Assembly: GCF_047124445.1 (NCBI RefSeq)
Contig: NZ_CP138921.1
Span: forward strand, 496,001-560,000
Direction of reading: 5' to 3'
Source: Shimia sp047124445
GTDB lineage: Bacteria > Pseudomonadota > Alphaproteobacteria > Rhodobacterales > Rhodobacteraceae
DNA length: 64,000 bases
Part shown: piece by piece, positions 15,256 to 23,489 of the stretch
Layout of the letters: each line of letters opens with the position of its first letter
How positions within the stretch are numbered: the stretch's first letter is position 1
Position numbers and translations under genes: made by a program
Notes under the pieces: model-generated
The model's database searches: none
What the model was told of the DNA's origin: nothing
Seen by the model: only the letters and a program-made list of their open reading frames with translations

Positions 15256-16758
15256 ATGACTCGCATCCTGTTTTTTGTTTTTGCTGCGCTTTCGATTGCT
15301 GGGCCAGCCCATGCTGGCATTGACGAAACCATCAACAACTTCACCGCGCCGATTGCCTCGTTTATTGGCTCTGTTGTGTTTTTTAAGATCCCGGTTGCCG
15401 GGGCCAATCTTCCACTTGTTGTGCTGTGGTTGGTCGTGGGGGCCGTGTTTTTCACGTTCTATATGGGCTTCATCAACCTGCGGGGTTTCAAACACGCGAT
15501 TGCGCTTGTCCGTGGGGATTATGCCGACCCCAACAGTGCTGGGGAAGTGTCGCACTTTCAAGCTTTGGCCACAGCGGTGTCCGGCACTGTGGGCATCGGT
15601 AACATTGGCGGGGTTGCGGTTGCGGTGACTGTGGGTGGCGCCGGGGCGACGTTCTGGCTGATTGTCGCGGGGTTTCTGGGCATGTCCACCAAGTTTGTCG
15701 AATGTACGCTGGGTGTGAAGTACCGCAATGAGAACCCGGATGGATCCGTATCCGGTGGCCCGATGTATTATCTGACCAAAGGGTTTGAAGAACGTGGCAT
15801 GGTGGGCTTTGGCAAGTTCATGGGCACGTTCTATGCCATCGGTATTTTTATCGGCGCGTTGGGCATTGGGAATATGTTCCAATCCAATCAGGCCTACGTG
15901 CAATTGAACACCGTCGCAGGTGGCGCGTTGGATGGCTACGGTTGGCTGGTCGGCCTGATCCTTGCAGGGGTTGTTTTTGCGGTCATTATTGGCGGGATCA
16001 AATCCATCGCCCGCGTGACTGAAAAGATTGTGCCGTTTATGGCGGTTTTTTACTGCGTGTTTGCGATCATCGTGATCCTGATGAATTTCGGCTCGATCCC
16101 GGCGGCGATTGGCAACATCTTCTCAGGAGCGTTCACCGGTGAAGGCGTGACCGGCGGGGCCTTGGGCGCCTTGATCATTGGCTTCCAGCGGGCGGTGTTC
16201 TCCAACGAGGCGGGCATTGGGTCTGCGTCGATTGCCCACGCGGCGGTGCGGACAGATGAGCCGGTGACAGAAGGCTATGTGTCTTTGCTGGAACCCTTCA
16301 TCGACACCATTGTGATCTGTACCATCACCGCGCTTGTCATTGGCACAAGCCAAGTGGCTGATCCCAACTTCGCGGGGGAGGCAACCGGGGTTGCGATGAC
16401 CTCAGCGGCGTTTGAGCGTCAGATTGGCTGGTTCCCGGTGCCTCTGGCGTTTGGGGCGTTGCTCTTTGCCTTCTCCACCATGATCTCCTGGTCTTACTAC
16501 GGGCTGAAAGGTTGGACCTATCTGTTTGGCGAAGATCAGACGCTGCAGACGGTCTACAAACTGATCTTCTGCGCATTTGTGGCTTTGGGCTGTGTTGTGC
16601 AGCTGGGTCCGATCCTAGATATTTCGGATGCGCTGGTGTTCTTGATCTGTGTGCCAAACATCCTGGGGCTCTATTTCCTGGCCCCCGTGGTGAAACGCGA
16701 GATGCAGGCCTATGTGGCCAAGCTGGAAAGCGGTGAGATCAAGCGGTTCAAGAATTAA
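15256..16758 (+). CDS. Sodium/alanine (glycine) symporter, AGCS family
   Basis: The 500-aa product is an inner-membrane amino-acid symporter. The conserved family signature is GEVSHFQALATAVSGTVGIGNIGGVAVAV near residues 95-125, followed by GAGATFWLIVAGFLGMSTKFVECTLGVKYR. About ten hydrophobic segments can be counted. It has an N-terminal signal-like hydrophobic stretch ending AGPAHA. I chose ATG 15256 because GGAGGA sits 5 bp upstream; the frame extends back to 15223. AGCS proteins import alanine, glycine or serine with Na+. It follows usp by 29 bp and ends at a strong terminator. Confidence 0.93.
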   Translation: MTRILFFVFAALSIAGPAHAGIDETINNFTAPIASFIGSVVFFKIPVAGANLPLVVLWLVVGAVFFTFYMGFINLRGFKHAIALVRGDYADPNSAGEVSHFQALATAVSGTVGIGNIGGVAVAVTVGGAGATFWLIVAGFLGMSTKFVECTLGVKYRNENPDGSVSGGPMYYLTKGFEERGMVGFGKFMGTFYAIGIFIGALGIGNMFQSNQAYVQLNTVAGGALDGYGWLVGLILAGVVFAVIIGGIKSIARVTEKIVPFMAVFYCVFAIIVILMNFGSIPAAIGNIFSGAFTGEGVTGGALGALIIGFQRAVFSNEAGIGSASIAHAAVRTDEPVTEGYVSLLEPFIDTIVICTITALVIGTSQVADPNFAGEATGVAMTSAAFERQIGWFPVPLAFGALLFAFSTMISWSYYGLKGWTYLFGEDQTLQTVYKLIFCAFVALGCVVQLGPILDISDALVFLICVPNILGLYFLAPVVKREMQAYVAKLESGEIKRFKN

Positions 16759-16779
16759 GGTACTTTGATCCTGTAGAGC

Positions 16780-16810
16780 GGCCCCCACCAGAGATGGTGG
16801 GGGCCTTATT
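16780..16810 (+). terminator. Rho-independent terminator after the AGCS symporter
   Basis: A perfect 10-bp stem, GGCCCCCACC (16780-16789) with GGTGGGGGCC (16796-16805), is followed by TTATTGTTT. The gap to the convergent zinT stop is short, so the stem may block both transcripts. Confidence 0.85.
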
Positions 16811-16831
16811 GTTTGGGGCGGATTGATCCAG

Positions 16832-17503
16832 TCAGTGGCTGGTCATCTTTTTGACGATGTCCGCACCGCTCCAGGCGGCGGGGAAATAGGTTGGCCAGTT
16901 GGTGACTTCTTCCAGCAGCGCGGCGCGGTCGTCGCCCCAATAGAGGTGGAAGTGGTCCACCTTGGTGGGCACCATTTCGTGGTCGCTGAATTGAATGAAC
17001 TGTGGCGCGGCGGCGTCGCCACCGGATTTTTCATAGACAAAGCGGATGCCTTGGTTGCCGGATTTGTAGGTCAGGATTTCGTAGCCGTCCGCTTGGTAGC
17101 TGCCTTGCACCGGTTTGCCGTCTTTGAAGAAGGCAACGGTGTCGCCTGCGATCTGGATGCGGTCGACATCGGTTTTGAAGCCGGTGTCATAGTAGGTGCG
17201 GTATTCTTCGGCGGTCTTTTTGCCGCTTTCAGCTTTGTGCTCCAGCACCGGATCAAGGGTGCCGTCCTTCAGGAAAGGGTAGACGGATTGCCAGTCGTTT
17301 TCCCAATCGGTCAGGGCGCGGGCTTGCACTTTGGACTCGTCGATCAGCTTTGGTTCGGCCTTTTTGTGATCGTGGGCATGGGAATGCTTGTGCTCTTTGG
17401 TTTTGGTGTCGGTTGTGGCGGATTGCGCCACTGCCTGGGATGAAAATGCGATCAGCGCGCCAATAGAGAGGGCGGTGAGATGTTTGAAAGCAGTGTGTTG
17501 CAT
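16832..17503 (-). CDS. zinT: Periplasmic zinc-binding protein ZinT (YodA)
   Basis: The 223-aa product has a signal peptide ending in SSQAVAQS, then a His-rich stretch HKHSHAHDHKKAEP like that of ZnuA and ZinT. The ZinT/YodA lipocalin-like domain follows (LTDWENDWQSVYPFLKDGTLDPVLEHKA). Its C-terminal KVDHFHLYWGDD has the conserved zinc-ligand histidines. I start at ATG 17503 (MQHTAFKH); an ATG at 17521 is possible. The protein passes Zn(II) to ZnuABC during zinc starvation. A Zur-like palindrome 28-44 bp upstream agrees with that. Confidence 0.92.
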   Translation of the reverse strand: MQHTAFKHLTALSIGALIAFSSQAVAQSATTDTKTKEHKHSHAHDHKKAEPKLIDESKVQARALTDWENDWQSVYPFLKDGTLDPVLEHKAESGKKTAEEYRTYYDTGFKTDVDRIQIAGDTVAFFKDGKPVQGSYQADGYEILTYKSGNQGIRFVYEKSGGDAAAPQFIQFSDHEMVPTKVDHFHLYWGDDRAALLEEVTNWPTYFPAAWSGADIVKKMTSH

Positions 17504-17530
17504 AGGGTGTCCAATTTTCACTCAGGAATC

Positions 17531-17547
17531 ATGTTATAACATAACAT
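17531..17547. promoter_or_regulatory. Zur-type operator upstream of zinT
   Basis: ATGTTATAACATAACAT has perfect 7-bp arms, ATGTTAT and ATAACAT, around a 3-bp centre. This resembles Zur boxes of alphaproteobacteria, which contain GTTAT-N-ATAAC-like cores. It lies directly upstream of the zinc-starvation gene zinT. Confidence 0.75.
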
Positions 17548-17606
17548 ATAAATCCACTAAGACCTGTGGCGCGGGATGACAAGTCGCTTTCAGGTTGGGC
17601 TGGTTG

Positions 17607-17635
17607 AAAAAAAGGCGCAGCCGAGGGGCTGCGCC
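17607..17635 (-). terminator. Rho-independent terminator of the 17.7-19.3 kb sulfatase
   Basis: Read on the minus strand, GGCGCAGC and GCTGCGCC (17614-17621 and 17628-17635) form a perfect 8-bp stem followed by a run of seven T. Confidence 0.85.
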
Positions 17636-17682
17636 TTTGGGATGGCATAGTTAGAGGCGGGAGAGGGTGTCCCGAGGTGCCT

Positions 17683-19260
17683 CTACTGGGACATGCCACC
17701 TTCACTTGAGACCTGTTCCTGCACGTGGTCTTCGTTACCCACGGCTTTGCCGCGTGGCGGGAAGTCCGCAAAGGTGGACAGGTGCTTTTGCACGAGGCGC
17801 GCGGCGGGACCGAAGGCCCACATCTTGTTGCCCATCCAGCGGGTGTACATGCCGGATTCTTCTGCCGCTTTCTCATAGGGGTCGCGGCGTAGGTTGAAGA
17901 GCAGCGGGGCGTTGAGCTCTTCTTTGGGGCCAGCCCAGCCTTTTTCCTGGATCACGAAGTGGGCCTTCCAGTCGTTGTAGCGCACGGCCTGAAGATCGGT
18001 GCCTTCGTAGTAGATGATTTCTTGGCGGTTGCTGTCACTTTCGCCGCGCAGATAGGAGAGCTGGTTGTAGCCGTCCAGATGCACTTGATAGCCACCAAAG
18101 CCGTCCAGCATGGCTGCGGGCAGGTCCTCTGGTCCGCCAGCGGCGGCAACCAGAGTAGGCATCCAGTCCATGGCGTCAAAGATGCCGTTGAGCACCTGAC
18201 CTTCGGCGATTTGGCCAGGCCAGCGCACCACGGCAGGCACGCGGAACCCGCCTTCCCATGTGGTGCCTTTTTCGCCGTGGAAGGGCGTTGTGCCGCCATC
18301 AGGCCAGGTCATGGTTTCCGGGCCATTATCAGAGGTGAACAACACGATGGTGTTGTCGCTGATCCCGCGCGCGTCCAGATGCGCGAGCACTTTGCCGACG
18401 TTGTCGTCCAGTTCCTTCATGACCACGTCTTGAAGCCCACGCCCATCCCCGAGCATGGCTTCATATTCCGGACTCAGGTGAGTCCAGACGTGGGCGCGGG
18501 CAGGGGCCATCCAGACAAAGAATGGCGTGTCTGCGTCCACGGCGCGGTCGATGAAGTCCAGGGTGTGAGTGGTGACTTCGTCGTCGAGTGTTTTCTGACG
18601 TTCGGGCGGGGCGGCGCCGTCGTCTTCGATGCGTTGCTTTCCGACCAGTCCCCAGCGCGGGTCAACGGTCTCGTCCACGGTGTTGGTGGCGTAGCTGTGA
18701 ATGATGTTGCGGGGCCCAAATTGGTTGTTGAACTCGGGATCATCTGGCCAGTCCGGGTCGGTGGTGTATTCCATGGCGTTGAGGTGGTAGAGCCAGCCCC
18801 AATACTCATCAAAGCCCTTGTTGGTGGGCAGGAATTGGTTCAGGTCGCCAAGGTGGTTTTTGCCAAACTGGCCGGTGGTGTAACCGAGGCCTTTGAGCAT
18901 GTTGGCCAGAGTTGGGTCGTTTTCGTTCAGGCCAACAGGATCACCGGGCAAACCTACGGTGTGCATGCCGGTGCGGACCGGAAACTGACCGGTGATGAAA
19001 GCCGAGCGGCCTGCGGTGCAGCTGGGTTGGGCGTAGTAGTCTGTGAAGCGCGCGCCCTCGGCGGCAAGTTGATCGAGGTTGGGTGTCTCGATGCTTTTCA
19101 CACCTTGATGGTAGCTGCCGAGGCTGGCCCAGCCGACGTCATCCGCCATGATCACCAGAATATTGGGTTGCTCGGTTTCGGCGAGGGCGCCTTGTGCGGC
19201 GAGGCCTAGGGCCGCGATGGTTGTCGTCATCGACACCATCATTGCAGGGAGTTTTGACAC
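17683..19260 (-). CDS. Secreted type I (formylglycine) sulfatase
   Basis: The 525-aa product starts at a GTG with AGGA 9 bp upstream, giving a signal peptide that ends GLAAQGALA. The sulfatase fold begins PNILVIMADDVGWASLG (metal-binding Asp40-Asp41). PSCTAGRSAFITG holds Cys81 in a C-x-A-x-R motif that is oxidised to formylglycine. TSDNGPE and FHGEKGTTWEGG supply further metal and sulfate ligands. It probably acts in the periplasm on sulfated organics. A LysR-type gene is divergent and is the likely regulator. Substrate unknown. Confidence 0.92.
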   Translation of the reverse strand: MSKLPAMMVSMTTTIAALGLAAQGALAETEQPNILVIMADDVGWASLGSYHQGVKSIETPNLDQLAAEGARFTDYYAQPSCTAGRSAFITGQFPVRTGMHTVGLPGDPVGLNENDPTLANMLKGLGYTTGQFGKNHLGDLNQFLPTNKGFDEYWGWLYHLNAMEYTTDPDWPDDPEFNNQFGPRNIIHSYATNTVDETVDPRWGLVGKQRIEDDGAAPPERQKTLDDEVTTHTLDFIDRAVDADTPFFVWMAPARAHVWTHLSPEYEAMLGDGRGLQDVVMKELDDNVGKVLAHLDARGISDNTIVLFTSDNGPETMTWPDGGTTPFHGEKGTTWEGGFRVPAVVRWPGQIAEGQVLNGIFDAMDWMPTLVAAAGGPEDLPAAMLDGFGGYQVHLDGYNQLSYLRGESDSNRQEIIYYEGTDLQAVRYNDWKAHFVIQEKGWAGPKEELNAPLLFNLRRDPYEKAAEESGMYTRWMGNKMWAFGPAARLVQKHLSTFADFPPRGKAVGNEDHVQEQVSSEGGMSQ

Positions 19261-19294
19261 GAAATCACATCCTAAATACTTGCGCGTTTTCAAA

Positions 19295-19310
19295 CAGGTA
19301 CGGTTACCTG
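19295..19310. promoter_or_regulatory. Palindromic candidate operator between sulfatase and LysR genes
   Basis: CAGGTACGGTTACCTG has perfect 6-bp arms (CAGGTA / TACCTG). It sits 35 bp upstream of the sulfatase start and 99 bp upstream of the LysR start, as expected for a LysR-type binding site. Confidence 0.5.
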
Positions 19311-19408
19311 CTGCAAAGTAAGGTTGTGTGCGCAGATGTGGCAACGGAGGTTTACAATCGTTTCAGGTTTTGAAAGTTTATGTCCAAGAATTGAAATTGA
19401 GGCCGGGC

Positions 19409-20326
19409 ATGCTCACCGAAACGTCGCTGGAAGCGTTTTTCCATTTGGCAGAAACCAATAGTTTTCAGGAGGCTGCACGACGGATGGGGGTCTCCAATGC
19501 GTCCCTGACGCGTTACATTCAGCAAGCGGAAGAACAGGCGGGAATGGTGTTGTTTCACCGTGGTCGCAACAACTGCCGATTGACCCGTGCAGGTCAGGAG
19601 TTTTTGCCGCTGGCGCGTAAGCTGGAGCAGGATTTGGGGTTGTTTTCACGCCAGCTGGAGTTGTTGCGCTCTGGCGAGGGGCGGCAGCTGCGGGTTGGTT
19701 GCGGGCCGTTGGTGCCGCGGGCGTTGATCCAGCCGGTGCTGCGGGAGGTGATGAAGGCGCATCCGAATTTACGGTTCCAACTGGATGTGAGCGCGCGGAT
19801 TGCGCCGCTGGAGCGGATGCAGGCGGGGGAGATCGACATGTTCATTGGCGATCTGACCCATACGCCGGAAGCGGACAATGTAGAGATCATGATGATTGCC
19901 AAACGTCCGGTGATGTTTGTGGCGCGGCCCGAGCATCCCATCCATGCGCAGGGCGTGGTGACGCTTAAACAGGTGTTTTCTTATCCGTTTGCGTCGCCAC
20001 ATTTGCACAAGCACTGGCGGGCAACCTTGATCAAGGCGCTGGGCGGGGACGCCGAGGCGGAAGCGATTGTGAAAGCCCTGCCGCAGGTGGAGAGCGATGA
20101 TTACCACTTCCTGGCGCATTTGGCGGCGGAGGACGGGTTTGTTGTTGGCGCGGTGGCCGAGACTTTTGAAGAGATGCGCGCGCTGGGGCGGCTTAAGGAA
20201 GTGCTCACCCGCGCGCCGATCACATGGAATATCTGTGCGGTGCGCAAGACCGAAGATGTGACCGAGGCGCAGGAGGCGTTTTGGCAGGCGTTGAAGGCTT
20301 ACGAGGTGAACCCGGCGGCGGCTTAG
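19409..20326 (+). CDS. LysR-family transcriptional regulator (sulfatase-linked)
   Basis: The 305-aa product has an N-terminal winged HTH (LEAFFHLAETNSFQEAARRMGVSNASLTRYIQQAEEQ) and a substrate-binding-like effector domain from about residue 90 (LRVGCGPLVPRALIQPVLREVMKAHPNLRF). I chose ATG 19409 since the helix begins at once after it. It is divergent from the sulfatase gene, with a palindrome between them, so control of sulfate-ester use is the simplest guess. Its 3' end overlaps the convergent glk gene by 4 bp. The effector is not known. Confidence 0.88.
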   Translation: MLTETSLEAFFHLAETNSFQEAARRMGVSNASLTRYIQQAEEQAGMVLFHRGRNNCRLTRAGQEFLPLARKLEQDLGLFSRQLELLRSGEGRQLRVGCGPLVPRALIQPVLREVMKAHPNLRFQLDVSARIAPLERMQAGEIDMFIGDLTHTPEADNVEIMMIAKRPVMFVARPEHPIHAQGVVTLKQVFSYPFASPHLHKHWRATLIKALGGDAEAEAIVKALPQVESDDYHFLAHLAAEDGFVVGAVAETFEEMRALGRLKEVLTRAPITWNICAVRKTEDVTEAQEAFWQALKAYEVNPAAA

Positions 20327-21246
20327 GAGGTCTGCTCCAGATACTGCAGGCAGCCTTCGAGCGCGGCGGCATCGTCGGTGATCAGGCTGATCGGGAAGGT
20401 CTGAGGGTCCACGATGCCATGGGCGTCGCGGGTGAGCTCTTCCATGAAGTCGGATAGGGCTGCGGAGGTCAGAACGCCGCGGGAGGCGGAACCGGCAAAG
20501 GCCACGCCGTCGCGCGGCATGTATTGCAGGATCATGGCTTGCGTCAGGCGGCCCAAGGCGCGGGCAAAAAGGCGCACCGTGCGGGTGGCGTCTGTGCAGC
20601 CGTTGGCAAAGCCGTCGACAATGTCTTTGCCGCCCTTGCGCTGACCGCTGACCACCTGATGTAGGCGTTCCAGACCGCGGCCGCAGAAGCAGTCCTCATA
20701 GGTGACAAAGACGTCAGCGCCGTCGCCCAATTCGTCGCGCAGCAGTTTGCCAACGGAGTAGGGCAGTTCGGCGTGGCCAAGTTCGGCCTCCATGGCGGTC
20801 AGGCCGCCACGGGCGTTGCGGCGGGTGGGGCTGACGTTGAAGCCGGTGCCCATACCAGCCACCAGCGCCTGGCCATTTGTCGGCTCGTGTTTTGTGCCGC
20901 AGACCGGATCGGTGGAAATCCGCGCCAGCGCGTACCCCAGAGCGGAGAGATCGTTGATCAGTTCCGCATGGGGCGCGCCGGTTTGGTCGCGCAGATTTTC
21001 CACGCTGAGGAACCAGTCGCGGTTGGTGAGTTCGCCTTCGCCGGAATGCACGGGACCGGCGATAGCGATGCACACCCCGGCGAGGTCGCCGGGGGTGGTT
21101 TTTTCAAGATAAGCAGCAAGCACGGCGTCAAAGCTGTCGTAGTCATCATTGGAGGCGCGCATCACGCTATCAATCTGCACGCCGTTGGCGTCCGCCAATG
21201 CCAAGCGTGTGTTTGTGCCACCAATGTCTCCAACCAGGAACGTCAT
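20323..21246 (-). CDS. glk: Glucokinase (Glk family)
   Basis: The 307-aa product starts FLVGDIGGTNTRLALADA, the phosphate-1 loop of the non-ROK glucokinase family. It has IAGPVHSGEGELTNRDWFLS (sugar contact), VAGMGTGFNVSP (adenosine region) and MEAELGHAELP. The family phosphorylates glucose with ATP in the cytoplasm. It is the last gene of the xylF-xylH-xylG-glk run, 55 bp after xylG, which suggests that the transporter also takes in glucose or that hexose and pentose use are coupled. An inverted repeat AATTCG/CGAATT lies in the gap before it. Confidence 0.9.
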   Translation of the reverse strand: MTFLVGDIGGTNTRLALADANGVQIDSVMRASNDDYDSFDAVLAAYLEKTTPGDLAGVCIAIAGPVHSGEGELTNRDWFLSVENLRDQTGAPHAELINDLSALGYALARISTDPVCGTKHEPTNGQALVAGMGTGFNVSPTRRNARGGLTAMEAELGHAELPYSVGKLLRDELGDGADVFVTYEDCFCGRGLERLHQVVSGQRKGGKDIVDGFANGCTDATRTVRLFARALGRLTQAMILQYMPRDGVAFAGSASRGVLTSAALSDFMEELTRDAHGIVDPQTFPISLITDDAAALEGCLQYLEQTS

Positions 21247-21301
21247 AGTACCGCTACTTTCTTCTTCTGAGTCAATTCGTTGGTTCGTCTAGCGAATTAA
21301 T

Positions 21302-22066
21302 TCAGGTTTGAACAGGCACGCCTTCGGGCTTTTTGCCGAGGATGATCATGCCCAGCAAATCGTCGTCGGTGACGTCATCGACATTCACCGTGCCAACCAG
21401 TTGGCCGTTCTTCATCACCGAGGCGCGATCGCAGAGTTCCATGACGTCATGGATGTCATGACTGATCAGGAAGATGCCGATGCCCTGGGCCTTAAGCTGT
21501 TGGATCAGCTCGGACACCATTTGGGTTTCATGCGGGCCAAGGGCGGCGGTGGGTTCGTCCATGATCAGGATTTTGGCGTCGAAATATACGGCGCGGGCGA
21601 TGGCCACGGACTGACGCTGACCACCCGAAAGCGCAGAGACCGGCTCGGCGAACTTTTTGAAGTTCGGGTTGAGTTTGCCCATGATCTTGCGGGTTTCGGC
21701 CTCCATGGCGTCGTCATTCACGGTGCCCAGCGGCGTGGTGAGTTCGCGCCCCAGGAAGAGGTTGGACGCCGCATCGAGGTTATCGGCCAGCGCAAGCGTC
21801 TGGTAGATGGTCTCGATGTTGTATTTGCGGGCGTCGCGGGGATTGTGGATCTCTGCTTTTTCGCCGTTGATGTAGATCTCGCCACCGTCACCCTGATAGG
21901 CGCCGGAGAGGATTTTGATCAGGGTGGATTTGCCCGCGCCATTGTGGCCCAGAAGGCCCACCACTTCGCCCGGCATGAGATCGACGGAGACGTGGTCCAC
22001 CGCTTTGATCCCACCAAAGGAGATGTGGATGTCGCGCATTTCCACGAGAGGGGTTTGCTTGTCCAT
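21302..22066 (-). CDS. xylG: Sugar ABC transporter ATP-binding protein (XylG, single-domain)
   Basis: The 254-aa product is one ABC domain: Walker A GLLGHNGAGKSTLIK, signature LSGGQRQSVAIARAV, Walker B KILIMDEPTAAL, and H-loop LISHDIHDV. E. coli XylG and most CUT2 transporters have two fused ABC domains (about 500 aa), so this is a half-size, probably homodimeric version. It lies 11 bp after the permease gene in the xylFHG operon. It powers xylose uptake. The assignment to xylose rests on linkage with xylAB and the ROK regulator. Confidence 0.88.
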   Translation of the reverse strand: MDKQTPLVEMRDIHISFGGIKAVDHVSVDLMPGEVVGLLGHNGAGKSTLIKILSGAYQGDGGEIYINGEKAEIHNPRDARKYNIETIYQTLALADNLDAASNLFLGRELTTPLGTVNDDAMEAETRKIMGKLNPNFKKFAEPVSALSGGQRQSVAIARAVYFDAKILIMDEPTAALGPHETQMVSELIQQLKAQGIGIFLISHDIHDVMELCDRASVMKNGQLVGTVNVDDVTDDDLLGMIILGKKPEGVPVQT

Positions 22067-22077
22067 GATGTTTCTCC

Positions 22078-23343
22078 TTATGCGCCAGTGCGGCGGCGGT
22101 AGACGATGTCGACCCAGACCGCGAAGACCAGAACCACGCCCACAACGATGTTTTGCAGCGGGGCGTCGACGCCCACAGAGGCCATGCCGGATTGCAGGGA
22201 CTGCATGATCAACGCGCCAATCACAGCGCCATAGATGGTGCCTGCGCCGCCAGAGAGGGCCGTGCCGCCAATCACGGCGGCTGCGATCACGCGCAGCTCG
22301 TCCAGCGTGCCAAGGCCCACGTCAACAGCGTTCAGACGCGCGGAGGCGATGATCGAGGCGATGCCGGTCAGAGCCCCCATCAGCGCAAAGATTTTCACGG
22401 TCAGAAGGCGGGTGTTGATGCCCGACAGTTCGGCTGCTTCAGGGTTGCCGCCGGTGGCATAGATGTAGCGGCCAAAGCGGGTGCGGCGGGCGATGATGGT
22501 CATGACAATCGCCACGGCCAGCAGGATCACCACAGGAATGGCAACGCCGTGGTTCCAAACCATGCCGTCGGTGTATTCGATGCCTTGGGCAGCGGTCATG
22601 CGTTTCATCGCGCCTTTGGGGATCGGGTAGCTGTTCATGATCGATACAAACAGCAGGATGCCGCCAGCCGCGATCGCCATGAGGATGCCTTCGGCCCAGG
22701 CAGGTTTTACGGCAAAGCCGTGGGAGGCTTTGTTGCGGCGGCTGAGTAGCATGAAGCCCACAGCCACTAGCGCGGCAACGATGCCAAAAATCCAGCTCAT
22801 GGTTTCGCCCAGAGTGCCTTCAGCGCCGCCACCAAGCAGGCGGAAGGTTGGGTCGAGCGGGGCTTGGGTCTGGCCTTTGGTGACCCACCACATGGCGCCG
22901 CGATAAACAAGGAAGCCACCGAGCGTGACGATAAAGGCAGGCACGGTCAAGTAGCCGATGATCCAGCCCTGGAAGGCGCCGAGTACGGCGCCCATGGTGA
23001 TGGCGAAGATCACCGCGATGATCCAGATCGACCAGTGGCCGAGACCAACCACGTCCGGCAGGAACTGCACCTGCAGCGCGGCGGTGGCCATGCCGATAAA
23101 GCCGAGCATCGAGCCGACGGACAGGTCGATGTGGCGGGTGACGATGACAAACACCATGCCGGTGGCCATGACGGCAACGGAGGCGGTTTGCACCGAGACG
23201 TTGAAGAAGTTTCGTGGTGATAGGAAGCGGCCATCTGTGAAGATGCCAAAGACGATCCATATCACAACAAGCGCGCCGATCATTCCAAGCAGGCGGGGAT
23301 CCAGCCCCAGCTTGTTGATCAGGTTCTTAGCTTGGTTTTGCAT
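22078..23343 (-). CDS. xylH: Sugar ABC transporter permease (XylH)
   Basis: The 421-aa product has about ten to twelve membrane segments and the family signature TGGNPEAAELSGINTRLLTVKIFALMGALTGIASI. The end, GGTALSGGAGTIYGAVIGALIM, matches BPD_transp_2 permeases. It is longer than RbsC (about 320 aa), as is XylH. I start at ATG 23343, behind AAGGA, although the frame is open to 23409. It forms the channel of the CUT2 transporter with XylF and XylG. Confidence 0.9.
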   Translation of the reverse strand: MQNQAKNLINKLGLDPRLLGMIGALVVIWIVFGIFTDGRFLSPRNFFNVSVQTASVAVMATGMVFVIVTRHIDLSVGSMLGFIGMATAALQVQFLPDVVGLGHWSIWIIAVIFAITMGAVLGAFQGWIIGYLTVPAFIVTLGGFLVYRGAMWWVTKGQTQAPLDPTFRLLGGGAEGTLGETMSWIFGIVAALVAVGFMLLSRRNKASHGFAVKPAWAEGILMAIAAGGILLFVSIMNSYPIPKGAMKRMTAAQGIEYTDGMVWNHGVAIPVVILLAVAIVMTIIARRTRFGRYIYATGGNPEAAELSGINTRLLTVKIFALMGALTGIASIIASARLNAVDVGLGTLDELRVIAAAVIGGTALSGGAGTIYGAVIGALIMQSLQSGMASVGVDAPLQNIVVGVVLVFAVWVDIVYRRRTGA

Positions 23344-23451
23344 TGTGCGTTCCTTTTTGGCTCGCGATGCTTGAGACATCTTCCCCAGTCTGCGCGGCAG
23401 GTTCCGCATCAGTCAAAGGGCTCTAAATCTCAGGGAGTGGGGAAATTAAGT

Positions 23452-23480
23452 GCCCCCCCGCGCCGTAGGGCGGAGGGGCA
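23452..23480 (-). other. Intercistronic stem-loop between xylF and xylH
   Basis: A GC-rich hairpin (on the minus strand about GCCCCTCCGCC / GGCGCGGGGGGGC) directly follows the xylF stop. Such stems commonly protect the 3' end of binding-protein mRNA so that XylF is made in excess of the membrane parts. Confidence 0.55.
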
Positions 23481-23489
23481 GGGTTCAGG

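Noticed and set aside
17959..19209. 416-codon plus-strand open frame opposite the first sulfatase
   Set aside because: The sulfatase reading has signal peptide, active site and terminator; the antisense frame is a codon-bias artefact.
21274..21298. AATTCG/CGAATT inverted repeat between xylG and glk considered as a third xylose operator
   Set aside because: Arms differ from AATTTG/CAAATT and the spacer is 13 rather than 5 bp; it lies inside the operon. Recorded only as a weak possibility.
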